Origin: Gordonia otitidis NBRC 100426
GTDB taxonomy: Bacteria > Actinomycetota > Actinomycetes > Mycobacteriales > Mycobacteriaceae
NCBI RefSeq assembly: GCF_000248075.1
Contig: NZ_BAFB01000111.1
Span: forward strand, 1-51,872
Reading direction: 5' to 3'
DNA length: 51,872 nt
Shown: piece after piece, positions 25,966-32,846 of the stretch
Layout: each line of letters opens with the position of its first letter
How positions within the stretch are numbered: the stretch's first letter is position 1
Made by a program: the position numbers and the translations under genes
The notes under the pieces: generated by a model
Databases searched by the model: none
Seen by the model: the letters and a program-made list of their open reading frames with translations, nothing else
What the model was told of the DNA's origin: nothing

Positions 25966-27885
25966 ATGACCACGTACTTCATCACCGGCGGCACCGGATT
26001 CATCGGACGTCGAGTGATCGGCAAACTGCTCGACACACATCCCGACGCGCAGGTGTACGCGCTGGTGCGTGCGGGATCACGACCACGATTCGACGCGGTC
26101 TTTTCCGATGCAGCCTCCGATCGGCTGCATCCGGTCGTCGGAGACCTCACCTCCCCCGGTCTCGGAGTCGCCGACGACGAACTCCCCCAGATCGATCATG
26201 TGATCCATCTGGCCGCGATCTACGACATGACCGCCGACGCCGAGAGCCAGCAGCGCGCCAACGTCGAGGGCACCGCGCGCGTCATCGACTTTGCCGTCGA
26301 GCACGACGCGATGCTGCATCATGTGTCGTCGATCGCCGTGTCCGGCGATCACGACGGCGTGTTCACCGAGACTGATTTCGACCTGGGGCAGGGATTTCCG
26401 ACTCCGTATCACCGGACCAAGTTCGAGGCGGAGAAACTCGTCCGTGACCGTGCGGGATTGCGGTGGCGGGTATACCGGCCGTCGGTGGTCGTCGGCGATT
26501 CACGGACAGGCGCGATGGACAAGGTCGACGGGCCTTACTACTTCTTCCCGCTCCTTGCACTTCTCGGCATGTTGCCGTCGAGGCTTCCTCTTCCGACGCC
26601 CGACCTCGGTCGACTCAATCTGGTTCCGGTCGATTTCGTTGCAGAGGCCATCGTGACACTCGTCGACCATGACCCACTGCGCGGTGGGCAGGTGTTTCAC
26701 CTCGGCGATTCCTGTGACCGTGGGGTCATGGGAATGTACAACGCGCTGGCACCTGCGATCGGGTCACCCAAAGGTGTTGGCGTGGTGAGCAATCGAATCG
26801 TGGCACCCGCTCTTGCGATGACCGGATTCGGACCGATCGCACCCATACGCGATCTCATCGCGTCACAGGCCGGTATACCGCCCGCATTACTCGACGGCAT
26901 GCAGATGACCGCGGACTTCCGTTCCGCTCAGACTCTCGCCCTACTGGGCAGGCTCGGCGTCACACTTCCCGACCTCGACGACTACGGCCCGCGTCTCTGG
27001 GAGTTCTGGACCGCGCACCTCGACCCATCGCGTCACCGGCGAGCCGATCCGCGCGGGCCACTCGTCGGGAAACACATTCTGATCACGGGCGGCTCGAGCG
27101 GAATCGGCAAAGCGACGGCGCGCATGTGTGTGGCTCGGGGTGCCGACGTGTACGTGGTCGCGCGCGACGTCGACGACCTGCACGCGGCCGTGACCGAACT
27201 CGAAGGCACCCAACCCAAGTCAGGACTGCCGGCAGGAAGGGTCTACGCCTATCAGTGCGACATCACCGACGAGGAGGCGGTGCGGACCCTGGTGAAGACC
27301 ATCATCTCAGAGCACGGACACGTCGACGTTCTGGTGAACAACGCCGGGCGGTCCATTCGACGTTCGACACTTCATTCCGTTGATCGCTCACACGACTACC
27401 ACCGGGTCATGGCCGTGAACTACTTCGGGGCGGTCAATCTGGTACTCGCGCTGCTTCCGCACATGATCGAGCGGCGGTCCGGTCGTGTGGTCAACGTGTC
27501 CTCCATCGCCGTGCAGACCCGCGGCGCGCGTTTCGGCGCATACGCGGCGTCGAAAGCCGCGTTGGAGGCGTTCAGCGAGTCGACAGGCGTCGAAACCCTG
27601 TCTGACCATGTGACGTTCACCAATGTGCGGCTGCCACTGGTACGTACCCGCATGATCGCGCCGACCGAGGCCTACCAGAACTCCGCCGGCGTGTGGAGCG
27701 TCGACAAGGCGGCGTCGAAAGTACTGGAAGGAATTCTGCGGCATCCGGCACGCATCAGCCCGCCCCTCGGTCAGCTCGCCGAGTTCGGACGGAAGTTTAC
27801 ACCACGGCTGACCTCACGCATCCTGCACCAGGAGTATCTCCTCGTCGACGAGTCGGCAGCTGCGCTCGGTACCGTTGAGCGGTGA
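25966..27885 (+). CDS. Two-domain SDR, acyl-CoA/aldehyde reductase (AcrA1-like, Rv3391)
   Basis: A 639-residue fusion of two Rossmann oxidoreductases. Residues 1-350 are an extended SDR with GGTGFIG (8-14) and the catalytic Y148-H-R-T-K152. Residues 366-600 are a classical SDR with GGSSGIG (375-381), S513 in NVSSIAV and Y526-A-A-S-K530. Both domains keep their NAD(P) loops and active-site residues. The homologue Rv3391 (acrA1) is annotated as a fatty acyl-CoA reductase. A two-step reduction of acyl-CoA to aldehyde and alcohol is the natural hypothesis. GGAAGG upstream supports the ATG. The stop overlaps the next gene as GTGA. Confidence 0.88.
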   Translation: MTTYFITGGTGFIGRRVIGKLLDTHPDAQVYALVRAGSRPRFDAVFSDAASDRLHPVVGDLTSPGLGVADDELPQIDHVIHLAAIYDMTADAESQQRANVEGTARVIDFAVEHDAMLHHVSSIAVSGDHDGVFTETDFDLGQGFPTPYHRTKFEAEKLVRDRAGLRWRVYRPSVVVGDSRTGAMDKVDGPYYFFPLLALLGMLPSRLPLPTPDLGRLNLVPVDFVAEAIVTLVDHDPLRGGQVFHLGDSCDRGVMGMYNALAPAIGSPKGVGVVSNRIVAPALAMTGFGPIAPIRDLIASQAGIPPALLDGMQMTADFRSAQTLALLGRLGVTLPDLDDYGPRLWEFWTAHLDPSRHRRADPRGPLVGKHILITGGSSGIGKATARMCVARGADVYVVARDVDDLHAAVTELEGTQPKSGLPAGRVYAYQCDITDEEAVRTLVKTIISEHGHVDVLVNNAGRSIRRSTLHSVDRSHDYHRVMAVNYFGAVNLVLALLPHMIERRSGRVVNVSSIAVQTRGARFGAYAASKAALEAFSESTGVETLSDHVTFTNVRLPLVRTRMIAPTEAYQNSAGVWSVDKAASKVLEGILRHPARISPPLGQLAEFGRKFTPRLTSRILHQEYLLVDESAAALGTVER

Positions 27886-28952
27886 CCGATACCCCGTACC
27901 TCGTCGTCGACACCACTCGCCTCGATCGCAATCTCCAGGCGGTTGGCGATCAGGCGCGCCGCACGGGAGTCGACCTGCGTCCACACGCCAAGACACACAA
28001 GACAACCGAGCTCGCACGCCGCCAGATCGACAGCGGCGCAGTGGGTCTCACCGTGGCAACCATCGGAGAGGCAGAAGCCTTCGCCGCGGCGGGCTTCACT
28101 GATCTGTTCATCACGTATCCGCTGTGGGTGACCGAGCACAAAGGTGCGCGCCTGCGCGCGCTGGCACAGCATTCGGCTCTGCGGCTCGCCGTCGACTCGA
28201 TCGCGGGTGCGCAGCGGATGGCGGCGGAGGTGAGCAGGAGCGATGTCGAGGTGCTGGTCGAGGTGGATTCGGGCCAGCACCGCACCGGGGTCGTCCCCGA
28301 GTCCGCGGGTGAGGTCGCAGCCGCTGCGCGCGACGCCGGCCTCGACGTTATCGGGGTGTTCACTTTCCCGGGCCACGGATACGGTCCCGGCGATGCACGC
28401 AGCGACGCGGCACGACAGGAGGTCGCAGCGCTCGCCGAAGCCGCCGACAGGCTGCGTTCGGTCGGCATCGAACCGCGGGTGCGGAGTGGGGGTTCCACGC
28501 CCACGGTCGAGTTCGCCGGGGACAGCGGCGTCCTGACCGAGATCCGCCCTGGCGTGTACCCGTTCTACGACGCCCAGCAGATCGAACTCGGCGTCTGCGG
28601 ATTCGACGACGTCGCGCTGACCGCGGTGAGCAGCGTCGTCCATCGCGATGGGCACCGCGTGGTACTCGACGCGGGCAGCAAGATCATCGGGGCCGACCGT
28701 CCCGCGTGGGCCAGTGGACACGGTCGGGTACTCGACGAGCCGGACGCGCGGATCGTCGGACTCTCCGAACACCACGCCGTGGTCGAGTACCCGCTCAGCG
28801 CCGTCGTCCCCGAACTCGGCGCCACGGTGCGCGTCATACCCAATCATGTCTGCACCGCGGTCAATCTCGTCGACGAGTTGGTCGTCGACGAGGCGCGTTC
28901 CGGCGGCGCCGCGGACCGCTGGCCGGTGATCGCCCGCGGCGCCAACAGCTGA
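27882..28952 (+). CDS. D-threonine aldolase / D-serine dehydratase-like PLP enzyme
   Basis: A fold-type III (alanine racemase-like) PLP protein of 356 residues. The Schiff-base lysine is K37 in LRPHAKTHKT. A C-terminal D-serine-dehydratase-like domain holds IPNHVCTAVNLVDEL, whose His and Cys bind zinc or manganese in characterized relatives. Known members split D-threonine-type 3-hydroxy amino acids or dehydrate D-serine. The GTG start overlaps the AcrA1-like stop as GTGA, so the two products are made together. Why an acyl reductase should be coupled to a D-amino acid lyase is unexplained. A repeat-rich noncoding block follows. Confidence 0.85.
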   Translation: MTDTPYLVVDTTRLDRNLQAVGDQARRTGVDLRPHAKTHKTTELARRQIDSGAVGLTVATIGEAEAFAAAGFTDLFITYPLWVTEHKGARLRALAQHSALRLAVDSIAGAQRMAAEVSRSDVEVLVEVDSGQHRTGVVPESAGEVAAAARDAGLDVIGVFTFPGHGYGPGDARSDAARQEVAALAEAADRLRSVGIEPRVRSGGSTPTVEFAGDSGVLTEIRPGVYPFYDAQQIELGVCGFDDVALTAVSSVVHRDGHRVVLDAGSKIIGADRPAWASGHGRVLDEPDARIVGLSEHHAVVEYPLSAVVPELGATVRVIPNHVCTAVNLVDELVVDEARSGGAADRWPVIARGANS

Positions 28953-28987
28953 GCGCGGAACGGGGTGCCGCGCGGAACGGGGGTGCC
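28953..28987. repeat. Tandem duplicate GCGCGGAACGGGGTGCC
   Basis: Two adjacent copies, at 28953-28969 and 28970-28987, the second with one extra G. They start one base after the stop of the PLP enzyme gene and open the repeat-rich block that runs to about 29410. Confidence 0.75.
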
Positions 28988-29018
28988 GCGGAGGCGGGGC
29001 TCGGGTGGTGCGGGGCAG

Positions 29019-29095
29019 TGCAGAAACTCGGGGAAGGATTCCTTCCGCGGGTTTTGCACCCTTCCCCGGGAAACAACACGCGGAAAGGTCAGAAA
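29019..29095. repeat. 77-bp element, copy A
   Basis: Starts TGCAGAAAC and ends GGTCAGAAA. It aligns without gaps to copy B at 29285-29361 with 9 differences by my count; the last 54 bases differ at only 2 positions. Inside it CCTTCCGCG and CGCGGAAAGG can pair. It is followed by five tandem 31-bp units. Confidence 0.85.
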
Positions 29096-29240
29096 GTAGC
29101 GGAAGAGTGCCGGCCCAGCGTCAAAACCCGCGGAAGAACCGCGGCCCACTGACAAAACCCGCGGAAGAGTGCCGGCCAGCGACAAAACCCGCGGAAGAGT
29201 GCCGGCCCAGCGACGAAACCCGCGGAAGAGTGTCAGCCAA
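29096..29240. repeat. Five tandem units of about 31 bp
   Basis: The core GCGGAAGA recurs at 29099, 29130, 29161, 29191 and 29222, so the periods are 31, 31, 30 and 31. Most units read CCCGCGGAAGAGTGCCGGCC then (C)AGCGACAAAA. One reads CCGCGGAAGAACCGCGG, a self-complementary variant with a 5-base loop. The period is not a multiple of three, so this is not a coding repeat. Confidence 0.85.
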
Positions 29241-29284
29241 GGCCCCGCACTGCTCGGGGCGGCCGCACCGCTCGCCAAACCCCC
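29241..29284. other. Spacer between the two repeat groups
   Basis: GC-rich sequence with no recognisable gene or motif, separating the five-unit array from 77-bp copy B. Confidence 0.4.
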
Positions 29285-29361
29285 TGCAGAAACCCAGAGA
29301 GGAAGCCCTTCCGCGGGTCTTGCACCCTTCCCCGCGAAACAACACGCGGAAAGGTCAGAAA
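29285..29361. repeat. 77-bp element, copy B
   Basis: Direct repeat of 29019-29095, offset by 266 bases. Like copy A it is followed at once by GCGGAAGA units, at 29365 and 29398. The composite (77-bp element plus units) therefore appears duplicated. Confidence 0.85.
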
Positions 29362-29410
29362 CCCGCGGAAGAACCGCGGCCCTGTGTCAAAAAACCCGCG
29401 GAAGAAACCC
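29362..29410. repeat. Two further GCGGAAGA units after copy B
   Basis: GCGGAAGA at 29365 and 29398, spaced 33 bases. The first is the self-complementary CCGCGGAAGAACCGCGG variant. The remaining 60 bases to the imuB stop contain nothing I recognise. Confidence 0.75.
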
Positions 29411-29469
29411 TCCCCCTACTTTCTGCCTTTCTGCCCGCCAGCGCGCGCCCACGAGCCGAAGCGGCCGCG

Positions 29470-31071
29470 CTACTCGTACACACCCTCGACCAGCCACCCG
29501 CCCGCTCGGTAATAGAGCAGCAGGGCGCGCGAATCCTCCAGGAGCACTTGGACTCTGGCGATGATTCCGGTGTCGTCCATACCTGCGGGCCACGGCCCGG
29601 CCCACCAGCTCAGTGCCCAGGTGTCGAGGACCGCGCCCTTCCCGCCACGCGCGGTGCCCCCGCTGCGCGCCATACGCACGACGGCGGGTTCTTCGGAGAA
29701 CGCCCCACGACCGGTGACGGTGACCGGCTGCCCCGACGCGTCGATCAACGACACCGGGGTGCGGGACATCACCGTGGGTGCGGGCTGGGGAACCCGCCCG
29801 GGCCAGGGGGCCTTCGGGTCGTGTTCGGGGGTCTTCTCGTCGCCCAGCGGGATCAAGGTGATCTGATCCGACGGTCCGCGGCCACCGCTGCGCACGGGCA
29901 CCTGCACGGAATCGCCGCCCAACAGTCCCTGCACACGTTCCAACGACCTGCGGGCACGCTCGGAGACCTCCGATTCGCCGGGTAACCCCGCGCCCGTCAG
30001 CGCGTAGTGCAGCGCCCCGGCATCGACCGTCTCGACCGGTTCGAGTCGCAGCATCGCGATGGGCGAATCCGGACGCGTGTCGCCGCGGTTTCTACCACGC
30101 CCCGCGCCGGTCAACCACCCTTCCAACTGCCAGCGAATCCGATCGGCTGTGGCGTCGGGTGTGAGTGGCTGCGCACACCGCCATATCCGCGAATGTCGTT
30201 GTCCACGTTCGGTGATGGCTTCGACCTTGAGCTTGGTGCACGCCGCGGGCACATCGGAGAGCCTGCGATGCAGCATGTCGGCGAGCCGTCGGCCCGCGAA
30301 GGCCGCCGAGTCGATCCGGTCGATCGGCGGGTCGCAGACGTAGTCGACGACCAGTTCCGGTGCGGCGACGATCCCCGCGGGCCGCCGATCAGGCAGCGCG
30401 TTGGCCAATCGGTGTGCCACCGCGGCGTCGGCGGAGAACCGGGTGGCGACGTCGCGCGCGGGCATGGCAGCGAAATCGCCGATGGTGACCAGGCCGAGTC
30501 GTCGTAGCAGGTCGACGAACTCGGTGCGTTCCGGGCACGACAGGCTCGGTTCGGCGTTGAGTTCGGCCACCGGCAGCTCCGCCAGATAGGCGCGGTCGCC
30601 GCCCGGATCCACATGCTGTCCGCGACGGGCGGCGACCACCGCGGTGAACATCTCGTCGGCGACACCGACCTGGGATTCCACTCCGCAGACCGAGACCTGG
30701 TCGATGAGCTGTTCTGCGAGCGACGCCTCTCCCCCGTGATGTCTGGCCGCCCCGTCGGCCGGCATCACCAGCAGACCCGGCCGCAACACCTCGACCACCG
30801 CGACCACCTCGGCGACCGCTGCCACCACCGGTTCGAAGAAGCGTGCGTCGCGATCGACGTCGGCAGTGAACACCTGCATCTCCGGGCACACCGCCTGCGC
30901 CTGCCTTTTCCGCATACCGCGCCGGACCCCGGCCGCACGCGCGGTGGCGGAGCACGCGGTGACCCGGTTGGCCGAGAGCACCGCGATCGGGTGCGCAGGG
31001 GGGAGATCCTCGTCGGCAGCCGCTGCCGTCGCAGGCCAGTCCGGGCACCACAGGGCCATGATCCGCCCCAT
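29470..31071 (-). CDS. imuB: ImuB, catalytically inactive Y-family polymerase homologue
   Basis: A DinB/ImuB-like hub protein of 533 residues that links DnaE2 and ImuA' to the replication clamp during mutagenic repair. The Y-family acidic active-site motifs are absent: the N-terminus reads MALWCPDWPATAAAA instead of the DxDxFFASVE type, and the SxDE region is lost. A helix-hairpin-helix segment (LLRRLGLVTIGDFAAMPARDV) and a little-finger region follow. In M. tuberculosis ImuB the clamp motif is QLPLWG at 352-357; the corresponding stretch here is HYALTG at 355-360, lacking Gln and Trp. The ATG at 31071 overlaps the imuA' stop by one base (TGATG); the ATG at 31059 is an alternative. Confidence 0.93.
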   Translation of the reverse strand: MGRIMALWCPDWPATAAAADEDLPPAHPIAVLSANRVTACSATARAAGVRRGMRKRQAQAVCPEMQVFTADVDRDARFFEPVVAAVAEVVAVVEVLRPGLLVMPADGAARHHGGEASLAEQLIDQVSVCGVESQVGVADEMFTAVVAARRGQHVDPGGDRAYLAELPVAELNAEPSLSCPERTEFVDLLRRLGLVTIGDFAAMPARDVATRFSADAAVAHRLANALPDRRPAGIVAAPELVVDYVCDPPIDRIDSAAFAGRRLADMLHRRLSDVPAACTKLKVEAITERGQRHSRIWRCAQPLTPDATADRIRWQLEGWLTGAGRGRNRGDTRPDSPIAMLRLEPVETVDAGALHYALTGAGLPGESEVSERARRSLERVQGLLGGDSVQVPVRSGGRGPSDQITLIPLGDEKTPEHDPKAPWPGRVPQPAPTVMSRTPVSLIDASGQPVTVTGRGAFSEEPAVVRMARSGGTARGGKGAVLDTWALSWWAGPWPAGMDDTGIIARVQVLLEDSRALLLYYRAGGWLVEGVYE

Positions 31072-31919
31072 CAGTTAGCCACCGCGGTGAGTGCCGAATC
31101 CATCGCACCCGCTGCAGGCTCGACCGGACGTGTCAGACCCACGAGACCTCCCGGCCCGCCGGATGAGCCGACGGCACTCAGATCGACGTCGGCGCTGCGT
31201 GATCGACGGTCGCGCCCGGTGGCGGTGACCTGTAACCGCAGTCCGCCGATCCTGCCGTGCCCGCGACGCGCCGCGGCGAGGTCGGCACCGACACCACCCG
31301 GCACGTGACGGTAGGTCAGCACCGACGCCTCCATCCGGATCTGGGCGCCCGGCCAGTGCCCGTCGACGACCATCAGCGCCGACGAGTGCTGCCGCACCCG
31401 CCCGCTCACCACCCTGCAGCGCGCGGGCGCGACGTCGACGCCGCGCAGCCCCAGGACGACCAGATCCATCCCGTCGAGGAGCACCGAGGCGATCTCCACC
31501 GGATCGACACCCGGATCGGGCACCGTCGCGATGCGGGCGAGGTCGGCGCCCATCTCGGCGGCCGACAACAGATTGAGCCACGGCAGTCCGACGATGCCCA
31601 CCTGACCACCACCACGACTCACCGCGGCGATCATCGCGACCACCAGCGAACGCGCGCCGGAGCAGCCGACCACACTCCCCCGTGCGATCCCCCCGCGTCC
31701 CGCGGATTGGCCTCGCGGCAACAGATCTGCGAGGACATCGGGTAGCGGGAGACTGTCGTCGACCTCAGCCGAACGGTCGGCGGAGGGGCGATCAGGCATC
31801 CCCGACAGCACCGCCATGCGTTTGCGTAACCGGGCGAGCGTATCGGCGCGATCATCGCCATCCGAACCCTCCCCGGCGCCCTGCGACGGGCACGGATGAG
31901 CCAACGGCAAAACACTCAT
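31071..31919 (-). CDS. imuA': ImuA', RecA-like accessory factor of the mutasome
   Basis: A 282-residue homologue of Rv3395c. The core resembles the RecA/SulA fold: GSVVGCSGARSLVVAMIAAVSRGGGQVGIVGLP is cited here by its parts GSVVGCSGARSLVVAMIAA and GGGQVGIVGLPWLNLLSA; no intact Walker A motif is present. MDLVVLGLRGVDVAPARCR occupies the Walker B position. It is required with ImuB and DnaE2 for damage-induced mutagenesis in mycobacteria. It is translationally coupled to imuB, and a LexA box lies 83 bases upstream. The exact start is uncertain; the ATG at 31919 gives the full frame. Confidence 0.9.
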   Translation of the reverse strand: MSVLPLAHPCPSQGAGEGSDGDDRADTLARLRKRMAVLSGMPDRPSADRSAEVDDSLPLPDVLADLLPRGQSAGRGGIARGSVVGCSGARSLVVAMIAAVSRGGGQVGIVGLPWLNLLSAAEMGADLARIATVPDPGVDPVEIASVLLDGMDLVVLGLRGVDVAPARCRVVSGRVRQHSSALMVVDGHWPGAQIRMEASVLTYRHVPGGVGADLAAARRGHGRIGGLRLQVTATGRDRRSRSADVDLSAVGSSGGPGGLVGLTRPVEPAAGAMDSALTAVAN

Positions 31920-32001
31920 GAAAACCTCCTGGCCAGCGTGGATGATGCGTGGCGAGCCGGGAAGTTGCTGCGCCGTCGGTCGCTCGGATCACCGAGTCGG
32001 A

Positions 32002-32017
32002 TCGAACGTTTTTTCGA
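32002..32017. promoter_or_regulatory. LexA (SOS) box of imuA'-imuB
   Basis: TCGAACGTTTTTTCGA has the perfect outer arms TCGAA/TTCGA of the actinobacterial LexA site with one clear mismatch to consensus in the second half (T for G). It lies 83 bases upstream of imuA', so the mutasome genes and dnaE2 share SOS control. Confidence 0.8.
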
Positions 32018-32099
32018 TACGGCGATCGTACGACGCCCCTCCGACAAGACGCAACAGCGCAGGTGCCGGACAGTCAGACGGGGCGCGACTCAGCGCGAC

Positions 32100-32846
32100 T
32101 CAGGCGGAGAATCGTGCATCGAGAAAGGCGAACACGCGGGCCCAGGCATCCGACGCCGCATCCTCGTCGTAGTGCATCCCGACGACTCGCAGCACCGCGT
32201 CGGGAACCGAATCGATGCGATTGGCGAAGCTGTGCCCGACCCCGGAATAGGTCTTGATGTCCGAGGGGATCTTGTGCTTGTCGAGGACACGCCGCAGACG
32301 CGATTCGCCGAACGGGATCAGCGGATCGCGCGCGCCGAACGATGCCACCACCGGGCAGGTGTCCGCCGTGACGGCACGGTAGGTGGTGAGGCTTCCGTAG
32401 AACGGCGCTGCCGCGACGTACCGTGCATCGCCCTCGAGAAGCGCGAACCCGCCGCCCATGCAGAATCCGACGATGGCCACCTCACCGGTGGACAGCGGGT
32501 CAGAGGCCAGACGACGTCGAGCGCTCTCGAGAATCGCGAACACCGGTCCACGCCCCGAGACCAGTGACCGCATCGTGGACACGATGCACGCGGCACGATT
32601 CGTACCGGCGGTGAACAGCAGCGGCGCCAGCGCCAGGTACCCGTGGTCGGCGACGATACGTAGCGTGCGCACGATGTCGTCCTCGGCACCGGTGATGTCA
32701 TGCACCACAAGGACAGCCGGCAGCGGACCGTCCGAATCGGCGGGTCGGGCCATCAGCGCCTCGACACTCGTTGAGTCGCCCGCAGCCGCAGGCAGCGACT
32801 CGTCACAGTCGACGACGAGCGACTCGACGATGGTGTTCGCGGTCAT
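32100..32846 (-). CDS. Dienelactone hydrolase-family protein
   Basis: An alpha/beta hydrolase of 248 residues. The triad fits dienelactone hydrolase: C129 in GFCMGGG, D174 in GARDPLIPFG, H205 in GVGHSFANR. The natural substrate of most such proteins is unknown; lactone or ester cleavage is expected. The start at 32846 overlaps the stop of the MmpL-family gene as ATGA, and AAGGAA precedes it inside that gene. The coupling suggests the enzyme processes a product or precursor of the transporter, which is inference. The open frame further upstream reads inside the MmpL gene and is not real. Confidence 0.88.
   Translation of the reverse strand: MTANTIVESLVVDCDESLPAAAGDSTSVEALMARPADSDGPLPAVLVVHDITGAEDDIVRTLRIVADHGYLALAPLLFTAGTNRAACIVSTMRSLVSGRGPVFAILESARRRLASDPLSTGEVAIVGFCMGGGFALLEGDARYVAAAPFYGSLTTYRAVTADTCPVVASFGARDPLIPFGESRLRRVLDKHKIPSDIKTYSGVGHSFANRIDSVPDAVLRVVGMHYDEDAASDAWARVFAFLDARFSA

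Noticed and set aside
28844..29345. Minus-strand and plus-strand ORFs through the repeat block (repeated TLPRVLS or KPAEECRP peptides)
   Set aside because: They follow from the tandem DNA repeats; periods of 30, 31 and 33 bases break any common frame, and no start site or family match is evident.
29096..29410. CRISPR array
   Set aside because: The units abut with near-identical sequence over the whole period, no unique spacers exist and there are no cas genes nearby.
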